Of a stretch of 64,000 nt of DNA, positions 31,356 to 40,895 are shown in pieces (position 1 is the first letter of the stretch; every line of letters begins with the position of its first letter). This DNA comes from Lophium mytilinum (taxonomy: Eukaryota; Ascomycota; Dothideomycetes; Mytilinidiales; Mytilinidiaceae): the NCBI GenBank assembly GCA_010093605.1, contig MU004181.1, positions 1,674,001 through 1,738,000 on the forward strand. The letters run 5' to 3'. The notes under the pieces were generated by a model. The model ran no database searches and was not told where the DNA came from. It was given only the letters and a program-made list of their open reading frames with translations. The translations under genes and the position numbers were made by a program.

Positions 31356-32993
31356 CTATTGTGTGTCGGTCGCCTTGTCCTTGCCGTTGTGTTGGTGCAA
31401 GAGGTTTGGCCTCCACTTGGCCACGTTGCTGACGTTGAAATGGAGAGGCTCTTTCGGGCCCTTCTCGCGCACTGTTATCTTCCTCTTCGATCTGCCCGAG
31501 ATGTACACGGGTGCCGATGACGAGCCCGAGCCGCTCAAGGACGGCATCGACGCCTTCTTGTGCATCCTTGGCTTCTTGTCTCGGTGCTCGTCATCGGAGC
31601 CCTCCGTCTCGAAGCTTCGGAGACTGCTGCGCTCCGACGAGTACGTTGTTGTTGCAGTGCTCGTCCGTTCCACTCGCGATAGCATCGACGCCGAGTCAGC
31701 CAGAACGTCTAGCTTGGACGGAGTTCTGTCGATGCTTGCGCGGCTGAGACGCGACGAGTACGGTGGAGGATCCTGCTGGTAGTCGTACATGAGCTCCGTG
31801 TCTAAGCTCTTGAAACCACTAATAGAGCCGTCAAGCTCTTCGTCGTGGTTCCAGCACTGCTCATCCGCGCCCAGAACAGCGGTAAGAAATCGGATCTCGT
31901 GCCATGTGGCGTCTTCAAACTGCAGTGCAATGTAGAGGACGTCACCCAGCATCTTGTCGTGTGCAATGCAGTGATCCTCCAAAAAGGGGTAATCCCACAC
32001 GTCCCTCATGCAGAATTCGCTGGGCAGCTGGCTCAAGGCCATGCGTCCGAAGGGTTCGTCGTCAGGGCGGTGTCCGGACATCGGCATCCATGAACGTCCT
32101 CGGAGAATGCCCTTGAATGAAGCCTCAATAACATTTACAAAAGTGCCGCTGTCTTGGCTGGAGAAGTCTAGGGTCTGCTGAAGATTTCGCGATTGACATC
32201 GCCGGTACCCGTTGCTATCGGGATCGTATGCGAATCGCTGTGTCCTCCGTGGCACAAATATGACACGAGTGCTCCACATCTGAGGGTACTTCTTCTCAGT
32301 CCGTATTGGCAGCTCGGAAATGGTCTGCATCTGCATCGGCTGAGGCAGTGGCGGAACGGGTGTTTGTGGTACTATGGGTGTCTGCTTCGGTGTCTGGGCA
32401 GGCTGGACCACTGGTGTCATGGATCTCGACATGCTGCCTCTTCCAAACTCTAGCCTCTCAACTCTGTCTTCCAGCGACATGGCTGACTCGTCCACTATTA
32501 TCAGCCTCTCCTGCACTGCCTTGATCTCGTTGTGGCATTCCTGCGTCTTGTCCACCACGGCTTCAACCTTGTCGTCGAGATGCACCTTGAGGAAACGCAT
32601 GTTGTTGTACAGCCTCTCCTCAATGCCCTTCCACATCCGCTCCCGGTCCTCTCGCATCATCTTCTCCCTGGCCAGCTCTTGTTCAATTACCCCGAATCTC
32701 TTCAACTCCTCTCGTAACCTCTTGACTTCCTCCACTACTTCAATGTGGTCCTGCAACGAGACGGAAGCCAGGGGCTGGGCCTCATGGCTCCATGCCTGAT
32801 GGCCGCATCCGCAGCGGGAGCGGACGACAGAGTCGGGATAGAAACTGCGGCACTGGCAGCGCTGGCGGCCTCCGTTGGCGTGGTCAGGCTCGGGCAGGAT
32901 GAAGCCACATTCTCCCCTGGGCAGCTGGGGCTCGTGGTCCTGCTGCGGCTTCCCAGGGAGGTGGACGAGGGATTGCGAATTGTTAGAGAACAT
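31356..32993 (-). CDS. Uncharacterised protein with Cys-rich start and coiled coil
   Basis: One long exon of 545 aa. Near the N-terminus is a compact cysteine/histidine cluster, CQCRSFYPD then RCGCGHQAWSH (residues ~45-70), which could bind a metal. A charged coiled coil follows (~80-180, many E/K/R heptads), then a Pro/Gln-rich linker (QTPKQTPIVPQTPVPPLPQP in part), then an ordered block (~215-365: MWSTRVIFVPRR, SGTFVNVIEASFKGILRGRSW, ALQFEDATWHEIRF). The tail is Ser-rich and basic. I know no named domain for it, though the clean single frame, codon use and mix of ordered and disordered parts make it a real gene. It reads toward the permease gene and has a 5.6 kb gene-free upstream region, a pattern often seen for regulators. 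Confidence 0.8.
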   Translation of the reverse strand: MFSNNSQSLVHLPGKPQQDHEPQLPRGECGFILPEPDHANGGRQRCQCRSFYPDSVVRSRCGCGHQAWSHEAQPLASVSLQDHIEVVEEVKRLREELKRFGVIEQELAREKMMREDRERMWKGIEERLYNNMRFLKVHLDDKVEAVVDKTQECHNEIKAVQERLIIVDESAMSLEDRVERLEFGRGSMSRSMTPVVQPAQTPKQTPIVPQTPVPPLPQPMQMQTISELPIRTEKKYPQMWSTRVIFVPRRTQRFAYDPDSNGYRRCQSRNLQQTLDFSSQDSGTFVNVIEASFKGILRGRSWMPMSGHRPDDEPFGRMALSQLPSEFCMRDVWDYPFLEDHCIAHDKMLGDVLYIALQFEDATWHEIRFLTAVLGADEQCWNHDEELDGSISGFKSLDTELMYDYQQDPPPYSSRLSRASIDRTPSKLDVLADSASMLSRVERTSTATTTYSSERSSLRSFETEGSDDEHRDKKPRMHKKASMPSLSGSGSSSAPVYISGRSKRKITVREKGPKEPLHFNVSNVAKWRPNLLHQHNGKDKATDTQ

Positions 32994-35500
32994 CTATGGC
33001 AGCAGACCTCGGGGCGCGGTCTGAGGGTGGGTGCTGTGAAGCGGATGGGCGCATGAAGACCGACAAGATAGGCAGCGGGCTCGCAGCGTAGTGGAGGGCA
33101 GCAGAGGATGTAGGCGGCAGGGGTCGGGAAAAGATCCGCTGGTGCAGGTCAGTGGGGAGCGGGCTATATAGAAGAGGGACAAGCGGGAGCCATGAGGCTA
33201 GGAGATATTGTACGCACCAGATAAGGCAGCGGGCTCGCGAGGGGCCAAACAGGGACGGCAGGAGTGGGCGGGAGCATCCGCCGGGCGCAGATTGGCGTGG
33301 CCGCGTGCTGGAGGAAGCTGTCGGGGCCGCTGGGGGGGTTGTTGGGGAGAATGGGGGTTCGGTCACTGTGCTGTGGGCGCGAGAGGTTCTTTGGGTCTTC
33401 AACAACGACGCAGGGCTGGACAGGCACTGCGTTTCTTTTGAGCAGCGGGCTAGCTCCCGCGCTGGGGTGGGCGACGGGCAGCCCTGTCAGACGGGCGTGA
33501 GGGCATGGCAGCGCAGGTGGAGCAGGTGGAGCGTGTGGGAGTGCCGAAAGGGCTCCGACAGTCTGCCAAAAGATAAGGACTTGGGACGCTTGGGCGGCAG
33601 TTGAGCGCACAGCGGAGGCACGGCCATGGGAATGGTCGCGCAGGGCGTGGGGTGTTTGGCGCTTTGGCAAGGCACAGGCTGCGAAAAGAGGTGAGATTGC
33701 TCTGGGACTGGGCTGATCGCCGCCGCAGAGCAGCGCCTGGGGGCCTGCATGCGATTGAATCGAGCATCGCGGCTCCCTGTCGCAGTAGTCAGTCTGTCCT
33801 GTGTCCGTCTGTGGCCGTCTGCGGCCAGCTGGTGGTTCCGAATCCTCACATATCAAAGTGCCAGCATCGACGTCTGGCGCAACGACCCCACACGCCAATG
33901 AGGAGGGCGACGGAAGCTCCGGTGGTGCTTGGACCTATCGGGCCCGATGCGGCACAGGTCTCGGTGAGGATGCTGGAGTCCAGACTCTCGCGCTCTGGCT
34001 GTCGGCGATGGCGCTGTGGGAGGGCTGATGTTTGCGTGCGGTGCCGGGGCTGGCGGGCGCTGCGCCGTCGACGGTGCAGGTGGAATAAACCGCTTATCTG
34101 GCCGACCCCCCACACTTTGCAGGCGTTGCGCGCCCGGCCCTTCCCCTGACAAGCACTGGCCGGCGTCTCTCATTGGCTGCCGGGTTCGCGGTGCAAGTGT
34201 CTGCGGGACCGTGTGCGGCCATCAACCTTGGAATATGCCCATCAACCCGTGCTTCTGCTCACCAAGGGCCTTCACATGCGGGAGAGCAGCGGGGGTGGAG
34301 CGACGCGCCCGCGTCTGTGCGACGTTTGCCGGCACTGCTGTTGCGGAGGGCGGCAATACAATATTGATAGGGAGTGCGTGGTGGAGTGTCTGTATTTGAG
34401 GCTGGTGATATCTCCAGCCTCATCGCCGAGTCTTGCCCTCTCAGCCCCGACCTTCCGCCGACCACGACCAACTTTGGAACAGAGGCGGGCACGCTGTTGA
34501 CGATGAATTGAGAAATGGATTGCCGTGTTATGTGGAGAAGCCCAGCTGCTGGGCGGCGACAGCGCAGCGGACCGGCCTGTGTTGGTGATGGCTTGAGTCA
34601 TGCGGCTCTCGACAAGCACGCAACCGCTGCTTGGGCGCGCGTCATGAGTTGTTGAATCCCTCTGCAGATGATGCGAGAGAAGGGCCAGAGGCTGCAAAAC
34701 GTGGGAAATGCTTGGCGAGGGTTTCGCAGGGGGCCATTATCCACCAGCATTGCTCCGAACCATGGCCTGCCGGCACTGCAAAACCCAGAGGCGTCGTGAC
34801 CCTCGCCGCTGATTGACCAAAACCGCCACGCCCGGCTGCACTCGAAACCTGTGCTGCTGTGCACTTTGCAAACACCCTCCACGTCCTCGACCGCCCCTTT
34901 CGCTGCCCGATTCAGCCCGCTCCACACTCCCGGGCTCGTTCGTGATGCCGATGCGCACCCATCCCGCGCCCATGACTTTGGCCGAGTCACCCTTCTCCCA
35001 CGCAAGCACACCTCCCGTAACATCTCTGCGGCACCAATTTCTGCTCCGTCTCACCTCCGGCTGTCATCCGAAACCGTTATTCCAACAGTCTTCCCTCAAG
35101 GAGCGGATGAGCTATTGCATCTCGCAGATCCGTCGGGAGCATCTGTGGGGAACACGATCTCCACGCCTGGCGCCCGCTCGTCAGCTCTGCTTTCTTTTTT
35201 CTCTTCGCCCACCAGTGTGAGAAATCCTTCTCGAGGCCGTCCAATCACGCACATCGTAAGCCTCCTGTTAGCTTCCTCTGGCGTCAGGAACGTCCCGGTC
35301 CCACCCTAAACGCGGGAGAGGCGCCGTCACAGGAACCAGAGAAAAAGCAGACCCAGCCCAGCAGGGCGAGGGCGTGGAGATGCCCGCGCCAGTGCTATTC
35401 GGCCGCTGCAGCCAAAAGAACTGACAATCGTTCCGGCAGATCGTGGTGAAGCTTTCAAATCAACGAGGTGGATTTTCGAGATGAACATCTGCAATCAATA
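32994..35500. other. GC-rich upstream region of the uncharacterised gene
   Basis: About 2.5 kb of GC-rich sequence. Open frames up to 244 codons overlap on both strands with Arg/Pro/Ala/Ser-rich translations, the expected effect of high GC, and none shows a motif, a good start context or exon structure. It probably holds a long leader and promoter of the gene that starts at 32993. Confidence 0.5.
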
Positions 35501-36882
35501 TCGATTTTGTCGTAAGTCCTCAAACGTCGGCACATCGACGACTATTGCCTCTTGACTTCAAGGTCGGGACCCTGCGTGGTCCAAACGTCAACAAAGTTTG
35601 CCTCCCGACCTTCACTTTTACGTTTTGGGTAAGATATGTGCCCCGTCCCCATCCTATGTTCTCACATTGGGGGGGGCCCAAGCAAGCTCTCACCAGCTTC
35701 CCTTCTAATGTTCCGCCAAGGTGAGCGTTCATGGGTGGTAGCAGAGGCCTCACAAGCATTGGTCTCATCTGCTCCTAGCTGTGCAATAGATGCAGGAAAG
35801 CCTCACACCCAACGACCTCCACGCTGATCTTATCTGTCTCTTAAACCGTTTGGGAAGCCGGCTACCTGAGCCTAAAAATACCGAGGCTCGTCTCGTTCTC
35901 GGATCTGATCCGACGGCATATCGCTGGTGCAAATCTCCCCCAAAAGGAAGGTCGTGTCGCGGTTAGCCACAGCTGGCTTGCGATAAAGCATCCAGCCTTC
36001 CTGCAGCCTCAGGCGCCACCAGTCTGGCCACACAGCCAAGCACTACATACCACCGTACAGGATGATCCCGACACCTTCGTCCCACGGCAGACATTAGCAT
36101 ATTTCCTTGGGTGCAGGTTGCACAGCGTGTTTTAAGATGGGTCAGAGCTGACCATAGCTGCCAAGAAGCACTGCAAAAAGAAAACATGGAGGAACCCCCA
36201 AGACTGCTGAGAACAACGGGAAGGAGGGCTGAAGTGGAATTACGTTCTCGACTTGCAAACTGCGACGATTGCCATATGGAGAGGTATGTCCGCATGCAGG
36301 CACCATCGCGGGTCGCCTGTTGCGCGTTTTCTTGTCTCATGTTTCCAGCGTGACGCAGCGTCCGCTATCTCTACGCCTAAGATCTTGATACGCAACGCCT
36401 ACTCATATTTCTATTGTCCTCCACGCCAAGGATGACCGTTCAGCTTATCCCATCCTGCCGGATGACAGAGAGTCTACTCAGTATGCGGGACCCCGCCGGA
36501 GCCATCGTCTGAACTCAGGAGACATGGCAGAATATGCCCTGATTACTATTCATCGCATTGCGTTAAGCCATCTGTAAAAAGAAACGAGCGGTAGGTTTCG
36601 TAGACTACATCTCTGTTCTCGCGGGTTATCTGATCCCCAACTCTCAGCATTTTGATCCTTACGTAAGTCTGCCGCAGTATTACTAGTAGCCGAATCGCGA
36701 TATCAATCCATCTTCAATCAGTAGTAACGGAGGGGTGTCACTTGCCAAGTGGCACTACTTTCGGTTTCTCAACTTAAACAAAGGTTCAGTCATCCGCCTC
36801 ATCTAGTCGTCTCTTCTAATCGGCATCACACGGTCAGTTCTGTAATCTCTTGCATTTACTTAGGACAGTACGTCCCAACGAC

Positions 36883-36954
36883 CTCTGCGTCTCCCTCTGC
36901 GTCTCCCTCTGCGTCTCCCTCTGTGTCCCCCTCTACGTCCTCATCTATGTCATC
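36883..36954. repeat. 12 bp minisatellite, six decaying units
   Basis: Units of CTCTGCGTCTCC: three perfect (36883-36918), then CTCTGTGTCCCC, CTCTACGTCCTC and ATCTATGTCATC. Decay rises toward one end. Confidence 0.9.
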
Positions 36955-37907
36955 TAGACCAGTATCATGCGGTTGAATTTGTAAATACTTGCATAAAAGC
37001 AGACAATTGGGCCTGGAGCGCCCCTTATAAACCTCCTTCTCTGAATGCAACAGTTCCACTACGTGACTGACTAGCAGTCCTATGAGTGCCCCCCTCTACG
37101 GCCATCCAAATCAACTGTCACACCGTCAATAATGCTACAACATGTAGCCAAAGTACCCAGATATGCTTCAAAAATCTCCCCCCATCTACTACTATCTACG
37201 TTTGCATATATAGCTCCAACGACACAGTTAGCTAGCAGCCACCCTCTATGTCCCCCTCCGCGTCAATTGAACCAACATCACGTCATGAATCCCGAAGCTT
37301 CTTTCTATACGTTAGACAAGGAGTTCTCATAGGTCGCGATTCCTCAACCGCTCCCCCCTCGTACCTGCTAGCATGTCACGGTTACTTATGTAACTTTGTC
37401 TTACACCACACGACAACGCGTCCTAGTACTGGCCCCCCTAAATGGCTACCCCCGACGTTCCCCTTCTCACTATCAAAAGTTCGTAACTAGTACTTCCTCC
37501 AACAAAACCAGGCAATGCGTCCTTATGCAGGATGTCTAGTCATTAGCCCCCCACGTCTTTCTCTCTGCATCAGCCGTCACACAATCAATTCCGTACCTTC
37601 TTTAAAAAGTTCAGACCACGCGATGTCTAGACAGGCCACGGGTCGGCAGCCTTCCCACGTTTACGTTTGATAACATCAACATCCCCGCGACTCTTCTCTC
37701 TGCCCCGAAAGAGGCCTAGGGCCCACATCACGTAGCGCTCAGCGTGATGCTGTTTGTGAACTCTTGAACCGGAAGTCGGGCGAGGGAACCAGGGGGCACT
37801 ATAGGAACCCAGGGAGCTATTGCACGTGGGGTGGACGTCATGTGCGATTTGGAACAAAAAGGGAGGTTCGTGGGGGAGGATTTAGAGGACGCGTAGGAGT
37901 TGGTTGT

Positions 37908-37979
37908 GGGAGTAATGGGAGTAATGGGAGTAATGGGAGTAATGGGAGTAATGGGAGTAATGGGAGTAATAGGAGTAAA
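37908..37979. repeat. 9 bp minisatellite, eight units
   Basis: Seven perfect copies of GGGAGTAAT (37908-37970) and one imperfect copy (AGGAGTAAA). The unit is a multiple of three and would read Gly-Ser-Asn, but the frame around it has no other coding sign. Confidence 0.93.
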
Positions 37980-38189
37980 AGAAGGTAGACCTTAGGATAG
38001 CAAGCGGTTATATAAAGGGTCTCTCTCGCGCTGCTACCGCTGACTATGGGGACTGATCATCATTGCATCGCAAGGATCGAAGGCTCTTCCAATGCACGTC
38101 AAAGAACGACACCCACGTAAGTGAGACTGGCACTGAGTTATCATGTAGGGGAGAGATCTTGAAATGGCAAAAGAAAAGAATGCTTCAAC

Positions 38190-38290
38190 TGCGATTCGAA
38201 CCGAGATCCAAAAGAGAAAATAGGCAAAAGAAATTCAAATCCCATATCACGAAGGAGCTAGAGAGCTGCCCATGACCAACTGAGCCATGA
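38190..38290 (-). other. tRNA-like relic (A box and B box)
   Basis: On the minus strand TGGCTCAGTTGGT (38275-38287) matches a tRNA A box/D arm and GGTTCGAATCG (38191-38201) matches a B box/T loop. The gap between them is about 70 bases, longer than in a normal tRNA, the T stem pairs at only three of five positions, and no acceptor stem can be formed. It is best read as a decayed tRNA gene or the head of a tRNA-derived SINE. Confidence 0.35.
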
Positions 38291-38645
38291 GTGTCTCATT
38301 GCACTTGTGAGGACGAGAATTTCTGAGAGACGGGCAAAATATTTTGAAATATATACCTTAAAAGAGTGTGCTCCAACGCCAAGGGCTTTTTTATTTAGCA
38401 GCACGCAACGAAGTGATGTCACCCTGGTTGTATGTTTCCTATTAGGCTATTTTCATTTCCACAGTTCACCATTTCCTTTCCAATGACTACTTCAACCAGC
38501 TAGTCAGAATCGATTCAGTTCTAGATATAATAGGTCTCAACATCCCCCTCCCCTTCCCTCCGAAGCCCAATGCGTATAAATATGCACACCGTCACCAAGA
38601 GTATATTTGTAACTTTCATCCGATTTATCCCCTCTCCTTTCCCTC

Positions 38646-39942
38646 CTACCTCCTCGCGGAATTCATTAACTCAATCAACCCGCTCGCCGCCCGCCCTTTC
38701 ACGACACTGCTCGTCAACTCCCCCTCCTCGAACCGCCGGTTCAGTCTCAGCCCAGTATTCACGCCTCCAACCCGCTCCGCACTCCCCGGCGGGCTGCTCA
38801 GTTGCTCGAACGCGCGACGCTGCGCGATGGGCGTCACGAAGGAGTGAGAGGGCGATAAGTCCGGGGGATGAATGTGGGTTTGCGAAGGCGAGATGGAGCC
38901 GGGTGGAGAGGAGGGAAAGATGCCGGCCTCGGTGATGAAGCGGGAGGAGTAGGCGGTGGGCAGGAGGATAGGCGCGGGAAGGAGCTGGAGTTTTGTGGGG
39001 GGTTTGGCGGCAGGGGAGGAGAGGGCGCGGGAGAAGGTTATGCTGGGGACTGTGGAGGTAGAGGTGAGGGAGCTGTCGGTGGTAGAGATGGAGGTTTCGG
39101 TCGTCAAGGTGGAGGGTTTTGGTGAATTCGCGGAGAGAGGCTTGGTGGTGGCGGAGGAGGCTGGGAGCTTGAGGTTCGCGAGGGGGATCTCGGTTTGGTT
39201 CGTCTGAACTTTGTACATGGCCATTCGAAGGCGGAGGCGGAGGGCTTCGGCCCGTTGTTTGCGTTCGGTAGGAGCGGCGGTGTTGGATGTATTTACAGGT
39301 GGTGATGGTTCTGGGACCTCCTGGGGCGGTGGTGATACGCGAGCTTGAGAAGAAGAGCCGTCAGGGTTGTAGTTGACCAGTGACGAGAAGGATACGTTTG
39401 TCTCTTGTGAGACTGGCGCTTCTGGTTCGGGGACGATCTCTTCAGAATCGTCTCCCTCGAAGCTGACAAGATATGTTGACTATATACAATTAGCCATTTG
39501 GGACGAACGCGGTGTGATACTGAACACATACCGGATCTTCGCGCATCCTCGCAATGACGCTTGGCCTAAAGGCTTGCTGTATTGAGCCGTCGCGTTCATC
39601 AAAGGGACGATACGTGTATCCCGAGCTTTCCTCGCGCGCGACCGCGCCGTCAACTTCAGTAATGGGCCGCTTCCGCCCAAAGCCTGGGTAATGAAGCTCT
39701 GACATGTTCTCGGTATCCATTTGGCGTGCTGGAGACAGTGTCTGGACCTGTTTAAGCGGACTACGGTTCTTCAATGTCTCGAGCTGTTCGACAGCCGTGT
39801 TGTTGGTTTTAGCAGCATTCAGGGCCTTGGGAGTGAGTTCCCCGAGGGTGCGTCGAGCGGGGCACTTGTTCGGAGTCCCAGTAGCTTCGCGGTCCCTGAA
39901 GGCGTTGTGGGGTGAGGCGGGAAGAGTTGTGGGTGCAGACAT
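38646..39942 (-). CDS. nrm1: Nrm1/Whi5-type G1/S transcription repressor
   Basis: Minus-strand exons 39532-39942 and 38646-39479 (intron 52 nt) encode 414 aa. The Whi5/Nrm1 core (PF08528) is clear: ERKQRAEALRLRLRMAMYKV, then QTNQTEIPLANLKLP (about residues 232-266). The rest is disordered and Ser/Pro/Thr rich, with many SP/TP sites (SPHNAF, LTPKAL, RSPLKQ, LSPARQ), as expected for a CDK target. Nrm1 and Whi5 bind MBF or SBF and repress G1/S genes. The closing GLIELMNSARR is also usual for fungal members. An MCB element lies just upstream. Whether it acts like Whi5 or Nrm1 cannot be told from sequence. Confidence 0.9.
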
Positions 39943-40895
39943 GATGCCGATACGCGTGTGAAGGCGGTGGGTAGATCTTAGGACGAGAAGGGAACCAATT
40001 GGAGGGCAGTATTGGAATTGAGGCTGATGACCACGCACGACGAGCGAGCTCCCACGTCTTCAACGGAGAGAAGCAAGATCTGGAATGTTGGCGGGGATTT
40101 GGAGGTGTTGTTGATTGTAGATGCGAGGTGTCGCGCGTATTTATGAATGGACCCTGCACTACTGTCACTCTCCACCAATCATTTTCAAGTCCCACACAAC
40201 GCGGAACATGAGAGCAAAACACGGTTTTAGCACATGCAAAGGTCGCTTTGGTGGCCGAGTGCTAGTCAACAACGGCCCGTTTCCTGCCTGTGGACTGTTA
40301 TTGGCACTCCGCCAGAAAATCAAACGAACCCAAGACGATTTGGGCCAAGTGCCGATCTTTGTTTTGTAGACGTCCCATGTAGGTAGACTCATCATTTCTA
40401 TTGCCTGTAATTGGGGCAATGGCTCCCCACGCCGGCTGCTGGTTGGCATCTGTCCCAGCATCGCCGTCTATCAGTTGCGGGCTGCGCGTCCACGTCGATC
40501 CACATTTTGGACCAGTCACGGAGACGTAGGCCGCTGCCAGGGACTTTATAAAGTCCACTGCTTGTCCTTCAATGAATCTATGCCTAGATACTTGTCGACT
40601 AATCTACAAAGTGCCGGGATACACTTCCAGGATTCTGTTAAGGCCGCTTCCTAACCATCCGGAAACCTCCTGGGATACCTACCTAGGTATCTGGAGTCGT
40701 TCGGCCTACGTCACCAGAACTGTGTTGCGCCTGCTCTCATCTCGCACATGAGAAGGCGCAGCCCGATACTGAGTAAATAAGGCTTGTTCTGTCAGCTCTT
40801 TCACTTCTCTTTCTCAACCAACTTTTCTTGATCCAGCATCATCATAGCATCATTCACCCGCCCCCTTTTATCAAACATACCCTTCGATCATCATA
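39943..40895. other. Divergent upstream region of nrm1 and GH5 genes
   Basis: A 950 bp interval between divergent starts. An MCB element lies next to the nrm1 start. The 100 bases before the GH5 start are C/T rich. No gene. Confidence 0.55.
39952..39957. promoter_or_regulatory. MCB element ACGCGT
   Basis: A perfect MluI cell-cycle box lies 10 bp before the nrm1 ATG; a related GTCGCGCGTA lies near 40126-40135. MBF binds ACGCGT, and yeast NRM1 genes are themselves MBF targets, so a feedback site is plausible. Its place so near the ATG, inside the presumed leader, is unusual. Confidence 0.45.

Larger units (their letters stand above)
35501..38645. other. Gene-free region with minisatellites and relic repeats
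   Basis: About 3.1 kb without a supported gene. Base composition is more AT than the flanks. It holds two minisatellites, a tRNA-like relic, and loosely similar C/T-rich stretches near 37080, 37420 and 37540 (each with a TAGT/CTAT then a run of C then TACGG/CTAAATGG-like bases) that might be degenerate copies of one repeat. Confidence 0.5.

Noticed and set aside
33164-33898. 244-codon minus-strand frame and many overlapping frames in 33.0-35.3 kb
   Set aside because: Frames overlap on both strands with Pro/Arg/Ala-rich translations, as expected by chance in GC-rich DNA; no domain, no exon signals.
36883-37979. CRISPR-like array from the short repeats
   Set aside because: Both arrays are pure tandem repeats without spacers, in a eukaryotic genome.
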